From: Nonomuraea sp. MG754425
Lineage (GTDB): Bacteria; Actinomycetota; Actinomycetes; Streptosporangiales; Streptosporangiaceae
DNA length: 64,000 bases
Reading direction: 5' to 3'
Assembly (NCBI RefSeq): GCF_021699195.1
Contig: NZ_SSXE01000017.1
Span: forward strand, 140,792 to 204,791
This document shows, piece after piece, positions 25,520 to 34,326 of this stretch (positions within the stretch are counted from its first letter, which is position 1; each line of letters begins with the position of its first letter). A program made the translations under genes and the position numbers. Below the pieces are notes generated by a model. The model did no database searches, was not told the DNA's origin, and saw nothing but the letters and a program-made list of their open reading frames with translations.

Positions 25520-26637
25520 GAGTGACGGCCGCGGTCGTCGACAAGCTCGGCGGACGCTTCCACGTCGAGGAACTCGACCTCGACGAGCCGGGACCGGGCG
25601 AGGCCCTCATACGGATCGTCGCCTCGGGCGTCTGCCACACCGACACGATCACCCGGCACGGCGACCTGCCGATGCCGTTGCCCGCCGTACTCGGCCACGA
25701 GGGCGCCGGCGAAGTGGTGGCGGTGGGCGACGGCGTCACCTCGGTGCGGCCGGGCGACCACGTCGTCATCGGCTGGCCCTCCTGCGGCACCTGCCGCAAC
25801 TGCCGCGACGGCGAACCCCGCTACTGCGCCCGCCTCGGCGAAGCACTGTGCGGCGGCGGGCGCCTGCTCGGCCCGCAGGCCGGGCAGAGCGCGCTGCGCC
25901 GGCCGGACGGCTCGCCGGTACACAGCCATTTCTTCGGCCAGTCGTCGTTCTCCACCTATGCGCTGACCTGGGCGGACGCCCTCGTGGTCGTGCCCGCCGA
26001 CGCGCCGCTGGAACTGCTGGGCCCGCTCGGCTGCGGCATCGCCACCGGAGCGGGGGCGGTGCTGAACACCCTCAAACCCGGCCTCGGATCGAGCCTGGTG
26101 ATCTACGGGGCCGGCGCGGTCGGTCTGGCCGCCGTGCTGGCCGCCCGGCTCTCACCCGCCACCACGATCATCGCAGTGGATCGGCACCGGTCCCGGCTGG
26201 AGCTGGCCACCGAGTTCGGCGCCACTCACACCATCGACGCCTCCCAGGCCGACCCCGTCGCCGAGGTGCACCGCATCTGCGACGGCCCGGCCGACTACGC
26301 CCTGGAGTGCACCGGTGTCATCCCCGTCGTCCGCCAGGCCGCCGACAGCGTCGGCATGCTGGGCACCTGCGTGCTCATCGGCGGCGCCCCGGCGGGAGCC
26401 GAGTTCGGCCTCGATCATCTGACCACGCTGTGGGGCAAGCGCATCGTCGGCACCCTGGGCGGCAGCGGCCGCAGCCGGCCGCTCATCACCACCCTGATCG
26501 AGCTGTACCAGCAGGGACGCTTCCCCTTCGACCGGCTGGTGCGCTTCTACGACCTGGCCGACCTCGAGACCGCGCTGGAAGACAGCCACCGGGGCGAGGT
26601 CCTCAAGCCCGTCCTCCGTATGAAGGAACACTCATGA
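25516..26637 (+). CDS. Zinc-dependent alcohol dehydrogenase, aryl-alcohol type
   Basis: 373 aa; ATGA overlap with the amidase. Catalytic zinc ligands are in SGVCHTD and LGHEGAGEV, the structural zinc site in CGTCRNCRDGEPRYC, and the NAD fold in IYGAGAVGLAAVLAA. The long insertion and the LGPLGCGIATGAGAVLNTLKPG segment place it in the class III/benzyl alcohol dehydrogenase group. It would oxidise a primary alcohol to an aldehyde for the following aldehyde dehydrogenase. Confidence 0.92.
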   Translation: MRVTAAVVDKLGGRFHVEELDLDEPGPGEALIRIVASGVCHTDTITRHGDLPMPLPAVLGHEGAGEVVAVGDGVTSVRPGDHVVIGWPSCGTCRNCRDGEPRYCARLGEALCGGGRLLGPQAGQSALRRPDGSPVHSHFFGQSSFSTYALTWADALVVVPADAPLELLGPLGCGIATGAGAVLNTLKPGLGSSLVIYGAGAVGLAAVLAARLSPATTIIAVDRHRSRLELATEFGATHTIDASQADPVAEVHRICDGPADYALECTGVIPVVRQAADSVGMLGTCVLIGGAPAGAEFGLDHLTTLWGKRIVGTLGGSGRSRPLITTLIELYQQGRFPFDRLVRFYDLADLETALEDSHRGEVLKPVLRMKEHS

Positions 26638-28094
26638 CCATCACCCGCGAACTGCTCATCGGCGGCAAGAGCGTACCGGCACGATCCGGCCGTACCACCG
26701 CCGACCTCAACCCCTACACCGGGCAGACCTACGCCACCGTGGCCGCCGCCGGACCCGAGGACGTGGCCCTCGCGGCGGACGCCGCGCAGGCCGCCTTCGA
26801 CGACTGGGCGGCGCTGAGCCCGTTCGCCCGCCGCGCCATCTTCCTCAAGGCGGCCGACCTGCTGCAGGAGCGCGGCGAGCAGGCCGCCGCCCTCATGGCG
26901 GGCGAGGTCGGCGGCACCCGGCCGTGGGCCCTGTTCAACGTCGGCCTGGCCGCGAACATGCTGCGCGAGGTGGCCGCCGCGATCACCGCGCCGCGCGGCG
27001 ACGTGCTCGCCGCGCAGGAGGAGGGCGCGCTCGGCCTGGCCGTGCGCGAGCCCGTCGGCGTGGTCGCCGCCTTCTCCCCGTGGAACGCGCCCCTCATCCT
27101 GGGGGTGCGCGCGGTGGCCGCCGCGCTCGCCGCCGGGAACACGGTGGTGATGAAGCCCAGCGAGGACGCGCCGATCGCCTGCGGCCTGTTCGTCGCCGAC
27201 GTACTGGCCGAGGCCGGGCTCCCGGACGGTGTGCTCAACGTCGTCACCAACGACCCGGCCGACGCCGCGCTGATCGCCGAGACGCTCATCGGCGACCCCC
27301 GGGTGCGCGCGGTCAACTTCACCGGCTCGACCGAGGTCGGCCGCATCATCGGCACCCATGCCGCCCGGCACCTCAAGCCGGCCATGCTGGAGCTCGGCGG
27401 CAAGAACGCGATCATCGTTCTCCACGACGCGGACCTGGACTACGCGGTGGACGCCGCCACGTTCGGCGTATTCATGAACGCCGGGCAGATCTGCATGTCC
27501 GGCGACCGGGTCCTGGTGCACGAGTCGCTGGCCGGGGAATTCACGGCCAGGTTCGCCGCCAAGGTCGCCGGCCTGCCCGCCGGCGACCCGGCCGAGCCCA
27601 CTACCGTCATCGGGCCGCTGGTCTCCGCCACCGCGGCGCAGCGCGTCGCCGCCCTCGTCAACGATGCCGTCGCCAAGGGCGCCACCGTCGTGACCGGCGG
27701 CGGCGATCCGGAAGGGGCGGTCCATCCGGCGACCGTCCTGACCGGGGTGCCCGCCGACGCCGACCTGTACTACGGCGAGGGCTTCGGCCCGATCTGCGTG
27801 ATCGACACCTTCGCCACCGACGAGGAGGCCATCACCAAGGCCAACGACACCGCCCACGGCCTGACCGCGGGCATCATCACCGAGAACGGCACCCACGGCC
27901 TGCGCGTGGCCCGCCGCCTGCAGACCGGCATCGTGCACGTCAACGACCAGTCGGTCGCCGACGAGCCGCAGGCCCCCTTCGGCGGGTTCAAGTCCTCCGG
28001 CTACGGGCGGTTCGGAGGCCGCTGGGGCATCGAGGCCTTCACCAACACCCGCTGGATCACCCTGGCGACCCAGCACGCCCACTACCCCTTCTGA
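26634..28094 (+). CDS. NAD(P)-dependent aldehyde dehydrogenase (benzaldehyde/vanillin dehydrogenase-like)
   Basis: 486 aa; ATGA overlap with the alcohol dehydrogenase. It has the full ALDH set: VVAAFSPWNAPLILG, MKPSEDAP, NFTGSTEVGR, the general-base glutamate in LELGGKNA and the catalytic cysteine in NAGQICMSGDR, ending FGGFKSSGYGRFGG. This fits the aromatic aldehyde dehydrogenase clade. Last gene of the operon; its 3' end overlaps the convergent NAD(P)-binding gene by 13 bases. Confidence 0.92.
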   Translation: MTITRELLIGGKSVPARSGRTTADLNPYTGQTYATVAAAGPEDVALAADAAQAAFDDWAALSPFARRAIFLKAADLLQERGEQAAALMAGEVGGTRPWALFNVGLAANMLREVAAAITAPRGDVLAAQEEGALGLAVREPVGVVAAFSPWNAPLILGVRAVAAALAAGNTVVMKPSEDAPIACGLFVADVLAEAGLPDGVLNVVTNDPADAALIAETLIGDPRVRAVNFTGSTEVGRIIGTHAARHLKPAMLELGGKNAIIVLHDADLDYAVDAATFGVFMNAGQICMSGDRVLVHESLAGEFTARFAAKVAGLPAGDPAEPTTVIGPLVSATAAQRVAALVNDAVAKGATVVTGGGDPEGAVHPATVLTGVPADADLYYGEGFGPICVIDTFATDEEAITKANDTAHGLTAGIITENGTHGLRVARRLQTGIVHVNDQSVADEPQAPFGGFKSSGYGRFGGRWGIEAFTNTRWITLATQHAHYPF

Positions 28095-28939
28095 GGCGCG
28101 CCCACGACGTCGGCAAGCGGAGTGGCGGCGTGGCCTGTCAGACGGGGTATGTCGCCGCTCACCCCGTCGAGCTGCCCGGCTGCGATGGCCGTGTAGGTGG
28201 ACACCCACGCCTCGACCTGCCAGTCCGGCGCGCCGTAGGAGGCGCGGGAGCGATAAGCCGCCTCCTCCGTCTCGGCCCGGTAGGTGATCGTGCGGCCGGT
28301 CGTCCGCGACAAGATCGCGGCGACCTCCGTCATGGTGAGCGACCGCGGGCCGGTCAGATCGTACGTGCGGTTCGCATGCTCGCCCGGCCGCAACAGCACG
28401 GCGGTGGCGGCGTCGGCGATGTCGTCCTGGGCCACGACCGCGGCCCGGCCCGCCCCTGCCGGGCCACGGATGACGCCGTCGTCGCCCACCAGCGCGGGCA
28501 TGAAGTCGGCGTAGAAGTTGTCACGTAGGAACGTGTAGGACAGTCCGCTGGCGCGCAGGTGCTGCTCGGTGGCCCAGTGATCGCGTGCCAGGGTGAAGAC
28601 GGCGTCCGGGGCGGCGCCGAAGAACGACAGATACACCACGTGCCGGACTCCTGCCCGCGCGGCGGCGTCCACGAATGCCCGCTGCTGGTCCAGGCGGTCG
28701 GGCGACTCGGAGGCCGAGACCATGAAGAGCACCTCGACGCCTTCCAGAGCCGCGGCCGCGCCGGGCTCACCGTAGGCACAGCGCACCGCCGTCGCACCGG
28801 GCAACTCCGGGGCGCGCTCGGGATGGCGCACCGCCATGCGGTGCGGCACCCCGGCCGCGGCGACTCTGCGGGCGACCCGGCCGCCGATGCGGCCGGTCGC
28901 TCCCGTTACGGCGATCTTCGCCTGCTCGGGCTGGGTCAT
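28082..28939 (-). CDS. NmrA-type NAD(P)-binding atypical SDR
   Basis: 285 aa from ATG 28939 with GGAG upstream. N-terminal IAVTGATGRIGGRVARRVAAAG is the NAD(P)-binding motif of NmrA/quinone oxidoreductase-2-like proteins. VVYLSFFGAAPDAVFTLARDHWATEQHLRASGLSYTFLRDNFY matches the family core, and there is no YxxxK active site. It may be a redox sensor or a quinone/NAD(P)H reductase. Convergent with, and overlapping, the ALDH operon end. Confidence 0.88.
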   Translation of the reverse strand: MTQPEQAKIAVTGATGRIGGRVARRVAAAGVPHRMAVRHPERAPELPGATAVRCAYGEPGAAAALEGVEVLFMVSASESPDRLDQQRAFVDAAARAGVRHVVYLSFFGAAPDAVFTLARDHWATEQHLRASGLSYTFLRDNFYADFMPALVGDDGVIRGPAGAGRAAVVAQDDIADAATAVLLRPGEHANRTYDLTGPRSLTMTEVAAILSRTTGRTITYRAETEEAAYRSRASYGAPDWQVEAWVSTYTAIAAGQLDGVSGDIPRLTGHAATPLADVVGAPQKG

Positions 28940-28999
28940 TGTGGAGCTCCTTCGGTATTGACGCGTACCCGGCGGGCCAGCGGATCATGTGGGGCGTGT

Positions 29000-29110
29000 T
29001 GAAGGCGCCGATCTCCAGTCATGGTCGGTGGTGGACTATCTGGCCGAGCAACTGGGGATTGGTGACGCGTCGCACGCCGTTCGTGCCCCGAATGCGGCCA
29101 GAGCCCGCGC
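29000..29110 (+). pseudogene. Possible Tn3-transposase N-terminal (DUF4158-like) scrap
   Basis: A short + strand stretch reads SWSVVDYLAEQLGIGDAS, similar to the start of Tn3-family transposases. Nothing on either side continues it. The rest of 28940-29254 shows no gene. Weak evidence. Confidence 0.25.
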
Positions 29111-29254
29111 GGCACGGGTTCTGGCTCGTTCTGGGTGCGATTGTCATGAGGCGGCGGGGCTGGCGGAGTTCGGTCGCGATGGCCAGTACGCCGAGCGCCT
29201 CCGTTACCGGGGCGTAGCTGCGGCGGATGTTGGCCGCCTGCTGTCACGCACGGC

Positions 29255-29839
29255 TCAGAGCCGGTCCATCGCGTCGTCCAGTTCACCCAAGAACTTGTCG
29301 ACGGCGCTCGTATCCAGGCCTGGAGAGGTGATCGAGAAGCTGGGGAAGATCTTGATCCCGTTCGAGGAGGTCCCCGCACGGACAGCGGGCCCCCGCCCCT
29401 CCAGGCCCGCGATGATCTGGTTGATCAGGGCGTCGACCTGTCGCGCGCTGTAGCCCTGGGGCACGACAGGAACGTGGGTGCCGCGGATCTTTCGTACGAG
29501 CCTCGCTCGAGGGGTGTGCGCCGCGCCTCTGATCCGGCGCCATGCGCGCAGGCGCGTCATCGGGACGTCCAGCCTGTCGCGCAACAGGCCGCCGGCCAGC
29601 AGGAGCACGCCGCCCCCGGTGAGGGTCCCGCCGACCAGCAGCATTCCCGACGCTACGGCCGCGGAGTCGCTCTTGGACTCCTCATAGCTTCTCGGCCCCG
29701 ACTTTCTGCTTGAGCAGTGGTCACCTGGGCTCATCCGGTCGAAACCGCACCGGGGCTCTTCGGTGTCCTTGGCCACCACGAGCCAGACCAGCATGACAAC
29801 TGCCCCGATGGCCAGCATCCAGGCGCCCGCCTTGGTCAT
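29255..29839 (-). CDS. Membrane protein with two transmembrane helices and a DivIVA-like motif
   Basis: 194 aa. Helix 1 is at about residues 4-23 and helix 2 at about 62-86. Between them lies a CGFDRMSPGDHCSS loop with two cysteines that should face outside, a pattern seen in other actinobacterial membrane proteins. The cytoplasmic tail contains GYSARQVDALINQIIAGLEGR, similar to the short DivIVA-domain motif, and ends FLGELDDAMDRL. Stands alone. Function unknown. Confidence 0.7.
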   Translation of the reverse strand: MTKAGAWMLAIGAVVMLVWLVVAKDTEEPRCGFDRMSPGDHCSSRKSGPRSYEESKSDSAAVASGMLLVGGTLTGGGVLLLAGGLLRDRLDVPMTRLRAWRRIRGAAHTPRARLVRKIRGTHVPVVPQGYSARQVDALINQIIAGLEGRGPAVRAGTSSNGIKIFPSFSITSPGLDTSAVDKFLGELDDAMDRL

Positions 29840-30078
29840 GTCCGCCCCCTTTGGGTGGGCAAGATCGTATCGCGTGCCACCGAAATACCGCTGAAAATGG
29901 CTGCGTTCACCGAAATCCGCAGGTCAAGCGATGGGGCCGGGTGCCGGGGTTTCGGCTGTGGGTGACCGTGTCCAGCGTGGGGCCGGAATGGCTCCCTTGG
30001 TTGCTCCACTGCGCTGACCTGGCAGTACGCCACATGATCACCGGCAACGACCGGCGCACCGCCGAAAGTCAAGCTGCT
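29840..30078. other. Intergenic, nothing recognised
   Basis: About 240 bp between the membrane protein start and the TetR gene stop. It contains the membrane protein's promoter region presumably; no open frame or hairpin stands out. Confidence 0.3.
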
Positions 30079-30678
30079 TCAGCCCACGTAGTCGGTGCCA
30101 AACGCGGTGATGATGTCGTCGAGCCCCGCCTTGACACACTCAGGGGTCAGCTTGCCGGTGTGAAGCCGATGTGCCAGGAGTGGAGCGGCCAGGGGGGCGA
30201 GGAGGATGTCGGCCAGGTAGGAGGTGGCGCGGTCGGGCCGGATCTGCGCGATGAGCATCGCGAGATGCCGGTGGTAGAGGTCGTAGGCGTCGCCGAAGCG
30301 CGCGAAAGGGCCCGCCGTCTCGGCCATGACGAGGAGATCGAGCTGTTCCACGGTTCGGTCGACCAGGGTGTGCAGGAAGGCGCGGATCCGGTCGAGAGCA
30401 GGGGCACCCGGCCCGAGTGGGGGCGGACCCTCGATGAACGCCGCCTGAAACTTCCGCTCTCGTTCGTTGATGAGTGCGTATGCCAGCCCTGATCGATCGC
30501 CGAATCGGCGATAAAGCGTGCCGACTCCTACTCCTGCTGTGGCGGCCACATGTGCCATCGACAACGCCTCGACGCCGCGGGTCGCCACGATCTCTGCTGC
30601 CGCGGCAAGAATCTTGGCACGATTGCGCGCCGCGTCCGCTCGTTCATGCCGTCCGTTCGTGACCGCATCCTTCGTCAC
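30079..30678 (-). CDS. TetR-family transcriptional regulator
   Basis: 199 aa with GTG start. N-terminal helix-turn-helix: AARNRAKILAAAAEIVATRGVEALSMAHVAATAGVGVGTLYRRFGDRSGLAYAL. The C-terminal ligand domain has QLDLLVMAETAGPFARFGDAYDLYHRHLAMLIAQ. Divergent from the SDR gene at 30841, with GGAA/TTCC dyads in the 162-bp gap, so it probably represses that gene. Confidence 0.9.
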   Translation of the reverse strand: MTKDAVTNGRHERADAARNRAKILAAAAEIVATRGVEALSMAHVAATAGVGVGTLYRRFGDRSGLAYALINERERKFQAAFIEGPPPLGPGAPALDRIRAFLHTLVDRTVEQLDLLVMAETAGPFARFGDAYDLYHRHLAMLIAQIRPDRATSYLADILLAPLAAPLLAHRLHTGKLTPECVKAGLDDIITAFGTDYVG

Positions 30679-30778
30679 CGGGTCAGCCTAGCGGAGCGTG
30701 CTCGGGCTCCTTCTCACAGTCCACGACAGCCCCCGTCACGGTGGACCTTGAGGCCGCGTGGGTGGACCCTTGCGAAGA

Positions 30779-30817
30779 GGAATGCATTCCGGTTACCTTT
30801 ATGCGGAATTGGTTCCG
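30779..30817. promoter_or_regulatory. Pair of GGAA-TTCC dyads, likely TetR operator
   Basis: GGAATGCATTCC (30779-30790) is a perfect palindrome and CGGAA-N4-TTCCG (30804-30817) a second dyad 26 bp away, centre to centre. They lie just upstream of the SDR ribosome site and would overlap its promoter. Confidence 0.55.
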
Positions 30818-30840
30818 GTTGATGCGAGATGGAGGATCTC

Positions 30841-31572
30841 ATGGCGGGTAAGGTCGCTCTGGTCACTGGCGGGAGTCGCGGGATCGGAGCCGCGATCGCC
30901 AGGCGGCTGGCGGAGAACGGCGTAGATGTGGCGATCACCTACGAACGGGCGGTGGAGCGTGCCGCCGCGACGGTCAAGGGCATCGAGGCTGCGGGAGCAC
31001 GGGGCATGGCCTACGCGGCACCCGCTGCTGACGCCGTCGCACTCGTCGACGCGGTGGAGAACACCGTCGCCGAGCTGGGACGTCTGGACATTCTGGTGAA
31101 CAACGCCGGTATCGCTCCCCACGGGGCGCTGGAGGACATGACATTGGAGGAAGTCGACCGGGTTCTCGCTGTGCATCCGCGTGCGTGCTTCGTCCTTGCT
31201 CAGGCCGCCGCGCGGCACATGGAGGAAGGCGGCAGGATCATCACCATCGGCAGCAGCCTGGCCGAGCGGGTCCCCTATCCGGGCTGGACGCTCTACGCGA
31301 TGAGCAAGTCGGCGCTGATCGGCCTCACGAAGGGCCTGGCACGCGACCTTGGCCCGCGTGGCATCACGGCCAATCTCGTTCATCCCGGTTCCACCGACAC
31401 GGAGATGAATCCCGCGGACGGCCCCGACGCAGACGAGGAACGCCGGTACACGGCGCTGAATCGCTATTGCAGCCCCGACGACATCGCCTCCATCGTCGCG
31501 CACCTTGCGGGAGAGGGAGGACGGAACATCACCGGCGCCTCCATCGCCGTCGATGCCGGCGCGACAGCGTGA
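30841..31572 (+). CDS. Short-chain dehydrogenase/reductase, 3-oxoacyl-ACP reductase-like
   Basis: 243 aa from ATG 30841, six bases after GGAGG; an ATG at 30829 is weaker. Motifs: TGGSRGIGAAIARRL, NNAG, GSSLAERVPYPGWTLYAMSK (Ser-Tyr-Lys) and the C-terminal ITGASIAVDAGATA typical of FabG-like enzymes. The usual Asn of the tetrad region reads VHPRACF. Probably controlled by the divergent TetR protein. Substrate unknown. Confidence 0.9.
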   Translation: MAGKVALVTGGSRGIGAAIARRLAENGVDVAITYERAVERAAATVKGIEAAGARGMAYAAPAADAVALVDAVENTVAELGRLDILVNNAGIAPHGALEDMTLEEVDRVLAVHPRACFVLAQAAARHMEEGGRIITIGSSLAERVPYPGWTLYAMSKSALIGLTKGLARDLGPRGITANLVHPGSTDTEMNPADGPDADEERRYTALNRYCSPDDIASIVAHLAGEGGRNITGASIAVDAGATA

Positions 31573-32061
31573 AGACGACAGCCTGACCTCGAGCGAGAGA
31601 TCACCCACGCGCTGCTGGCAGCCGAACCGGGCGGGCGTTTTGTCGAACCGGTGACGCTCCAAGTCCTGATGGCTCGCGTTCCTTGAGCACAGGGCTGCTG
31701 GCCGGTCGTTCGGCGTGCGGGGCCAGGTGGCGAACTCGTTGCGGGCGATCGAGCGCGGGTTGGCGGCCTCGAAGGCGGTGGCGCGGTGCAATGTCCTTGA
31801 CCGAGGTCATCGCCACTCGTGCGGCGGACATGGCGTCGCGGGCGCTGAACTCGTCGCCGTGGCCGAAGCGCATGTAGCGGGTGGTCCAGAACTGGCGCCG
31901 ACCAGCATTGTGGGGTCCGCCGGGATATCTGCCGGCCGCTTCGTCCGGGAACGCCGCGATGGCCTCGGCGCGGTCGGCGGTGAACCAGGCCGTCAGACAC
32001 CGGTCCGGACAAGCCGATAATTGACTCGCCGCGTCAGCCGGAATGCCGATGTAATACCGCC
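31573..32061. other. Decayed region, unidentified remnants
   Basis: The - strand carries protein-like pieces in two frames (TAWFTADRAEAIAAFPDEAAG, then DAMSAARVAMTSVKDIAPRH, then FDKTPARFGCQQRVGDLS). They look like one gene broken by a frameshift near 31790. I do not recognise the family and no piece has a plausible start. No other feature seen. Confidence 0.3.
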
Positions 32062-32814
32062 ATGCGCATCACCTCGGAAACGTTCGCTGACGGCGTCCGC
32101 GAGCAGCTCTTCACCGTTGGAGACATCCCTGGGGTGCTCTGGACGCCCGCCGAGGGCTCCGGTCCCCGCCCGCTGGTCCTGATCGGGCATGGCGGCGGCC
32201 AGCACAAGAAGGGATGGGAGGTCGTCTCCCGGGCCTTCCCGTACGTCACCTCCTGCGGTTTCGCGGTCGCCGCGATCGACGCGCCAGGCACCGGCGACAG
32301 GCCGGAACACCCGGAAATCCGGCGGCTCGTCGCGCTCATCCAGGAACGAGAGGCCGCGGGCGAGCCCTTCGGCCCGGCGTGGCCCGCCCTCAACGAAATC
32401 GTGGCGGCGCAGCTCGTACCCGACTGGCAGACCACCCTGGACGCGCTCCAGAAGCTGGACTCCGTCGGCGACAGCCGGCCCGTCGGGTACTACGGCCTGT
32501 CCCAGGGCGGTGAGATGGGCATCCGCCTCGTCGCGGCCGAACCCCGGATCACCGCTGCGGTCCTCGGCCTCATCGGGAGCGACTGGCTCGTCGACATTGC
32601 GGCGCGGATCACGATTCCGGTCGAGTTCGTCCTGCAGTGGGACGATGAAGGCCAGCCGCGGGACTCCGTCATGAAGCTGTTCGACGCACTCGGCTCCGCC
32701 GAGAAAACCCTGCACGCCAACCCCGGCGGCCACTTTCGAATCCCGTCCTTCGAAATCGACAGCTCGATCCGATTCTTCGCCCGGCACCTGAGTAGCGCTG
32801 GCAGTAGCTTCTGA
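32062..32814 (+). CDS. Alpha/beta hydrolase (dienelactone hydrolase-like)
   Basis: 250 aa. Oxyanion region LVLIGHGGGQHKKGW, nucleophile elbow YYGLSQGGEMG (Ser), acid in VLQWDDEGQPRD and histidine in ANPGGHFRIPSF make a complete triad. The short size and lack of a lid resemble dienelactone hydrolase-type enzymes. No signal peptide. It stands alone between two decayed stretches. Substrate unknown. Confidence 0.85.
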   Translation: MRITSETFADGVREQLFTVGDIPGVLWTPAEGSGPRPLVLIGHGGGQHKKGWEVVSRAFPYVTSCGFAVAAIDAPGTGDRPEHPEIRRLVALIQEREAAGEPFGPAWPALNEIVAAQLVPDWQTTLDALQKLDSVGDSRPVGYYGLSQGGEMGIRLVAAEPRITAAVLGLIGSDWLVDIAARITIPVEFVLQWDDEGQPRDSVMKLFDALGSAEKTLHANPGGHFRIPSFEIDSSIRFFARHLSSAGSSF

Positions 32815-32899
32815 CACCACCGGCGCACCACGCCGACGCGATGGCACCCACCCGGCTCGGCTCCGCCGCGACCCTGCCGTGTCCGGATCGGTGGCCCGC

Positions 32900-33590
32900 C
32901 TTCAGTTTCGGTGTTGTGCTCGGCGATCGACTGCATGAACGACCGGTCGGGGAAGTCTCCGTCGAGGAGTCGCAGCGGACCGGCCACCAGAGACAGGCGC
33001 ATCGCGAGCATGAACAGATCGAGGCGTTGCGGATCGAGACCGGGCTGGGACAGCGCCGCGTAGTGCTCGCCGAAGCGGAACCGGAGGAAGACGTGCTCCC
33101 ACTCCACGTCGAAGTACATCAGACCTTCGATGCACGTTCGAGCACCAGGGCCTCGCACGAGGCGCCACTCGCTGCGAGGCCCTGCTCCAGCAGGTCTACC
33201 CGGCCATACCGGGGGGCGTGGTCGCGGTGCATCTCGTTGAGCATCCCGGCGACTTCGCCCAGGGCTGCCGCCGCGCGCGTGGGATCAGTGTCGAAGAGCC
33301 CCTCGAGCGGGCCGCCGCAGACGTCCTCGACCACGGCGACATCGGCCCGATAGCGGCGTCGGCTGTCGTCGGCCAAAAATAGGCGTGGAGGGCGGGGACC
33401 TGGTGCGGGTCTCGACGGCAGGGCCCACCGCGGATGGTCTGGCTGGGTTCGGCGGGACACGCTTGTCAGCGCGACCGAACCGGAGATGACCGCGGACGAG
33501 GTCCTGTTCGGGAGGGTGCCCCTCCAGACCGTAGTGGGCCGACACCTCCCCGCAGCACTCGTCGTCGTAGTCGGACGTCGCGGAACGATC
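32900..33590 (-). pseudogene. Aminoglycoside/choline phosphotransferase-like pseudogene
   Basis: Reading on the - strand from about 33400: HAYFWADDSRRRYRADVAVVEDVCGGPLEGLFD and LGEVAGMLNEMHRDHAPRYG, then a frame change near 33130 and YFDVEWEHVFLRFRFGEHYAALSQPGLD to SFMQSIAEHNTE. These are the hinge and C-terminal parts of an APH-fold kinase. The N-lobe is scattered over other frames and the catalytic HxDxxxxN segment is missing, so at least two frameshifts or a deletion have broken it. Confidence 0.7.
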
Positions 33591-33600
33591 TTCACGCCCT

Positions 33601-33617
33601 ATTGTCCATTGGACAAT
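33601..33617. promoter_or_regulatory. TetR-type operator upstream of the regulator at 33630
   Basis: ATTGTCC-ATT-GGACAAT is a perfect 7-bp inverted repeat 13 bp before the TetR start codon, the normal site for autorepression. A similar sequence occurs at 44375-44391. Confidence 0.6.
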
Positions 33618-33629
33618 AAACTGCCGGAC

Positions 33630-34262
33630 ATGGCACCCAGACGCAGGCGCAACCCCGCGGAATCACGCGCCGAGCTGTTGGCGGCGGCGGCCGAGCTGAT
33701 CAGGCAACGGGGCCCGGACAACGTCAGCCTGAGGCAGATCGCCGAGGCCGCCGGTGTCGCCCATGGGCTCGTGTCCCACTACTACGGCACCTATGCCGCT
33801 CTGGTGCGGGAGGTGCTGCGCGTCGAGAACGATCGCATCGAAGCGCAGGTGCGTGAACGCATCCGGGCCGAGGACGGCGTGCCCACCGCGGCGGGAATCA
33901 TGGACGTGGTGTTCGACACCCTGGCGGACGAGCGTTACCTGCGCCTGTTCGTCTGGGCTGAGATGCACGCCGACTACCGGGGCGCCACGCGGCCGGAGCT
34001 GGTGGAGCTGATCGACACGATCGAGGCCGGGATCCGTGACGCGCTCGCGGGGCGGCCCGTTCCCAGCAGGTCGCGCATCGAGGCGGTGGCGCTGATCGGG
34101 TTGTCGGCCGCGTACGGGTTCGCCATCGGCGGCCGGTCGTGGCTGGCGGGCATGAACCACGATCCGGACGAGCCGGCGCACGCGGCGGAGTTCCGTATCC
34201 AGCTCGCGCGGATGATGGGCGCCCACATGGTGGAGGAGTCCGGGTTGGAGTCGGCCGACTGA
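33630..34262 (+). CDS. TetR-family transcriptional regulator
   Basis: 210 aa from ATG 33630. Helix-turn-helix: ESRAELLAAAAELIRQRGPDNVSLRQIAEAAGVAHGLVSHYYGTYAALVREVL. The ligand domain includes LFVWAEMHADYRGATRPELVELIDTIEAG. An inverted repeat sits just before it (33601) and another just after it (34267), so it likely regulates itself and the DUF1707 gene downstream. Confidence 0.9.
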   Translation: MAPRRRRNPAESRAELLAAAAELIRQRGPDNVSLRQIAEAAGVAHGLVSHYYGTYAALVREVLRVENDRIEAQVRERIRAEDGVPTAAGIMDVVFDTLADERYLRLFVWAEMHADYRGATRPELVELIDTIEAGIRDALAGRPVPSRSRIEAVALIGLSAAYGFAIGGRSWLAGMNHDPDEPAHAAEFRIQLARMMGAHMVEESGLESAD

Positions 34263-34266
34263 CTTG

Positions 34267-34282
34267 TTCTCCACTTGGAGAA
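34267..34282. promoter_or_regulatory. Inverted repeat upstream of the DUF1707 gene
   Basis: TTCTCC-ACTT-GGAGAA, 4 bp after the TetR stop and 45 bp before the DUF1707 start. It could be a second, variant operator for the TetR protein; it is too short for a good terminator. Confidence 0.4.
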
Positions 34283-34326
34283 TAAGATGGTCCCGCCCCG
34301 TCGATCGCGAAGATAGGACCGAGAGC

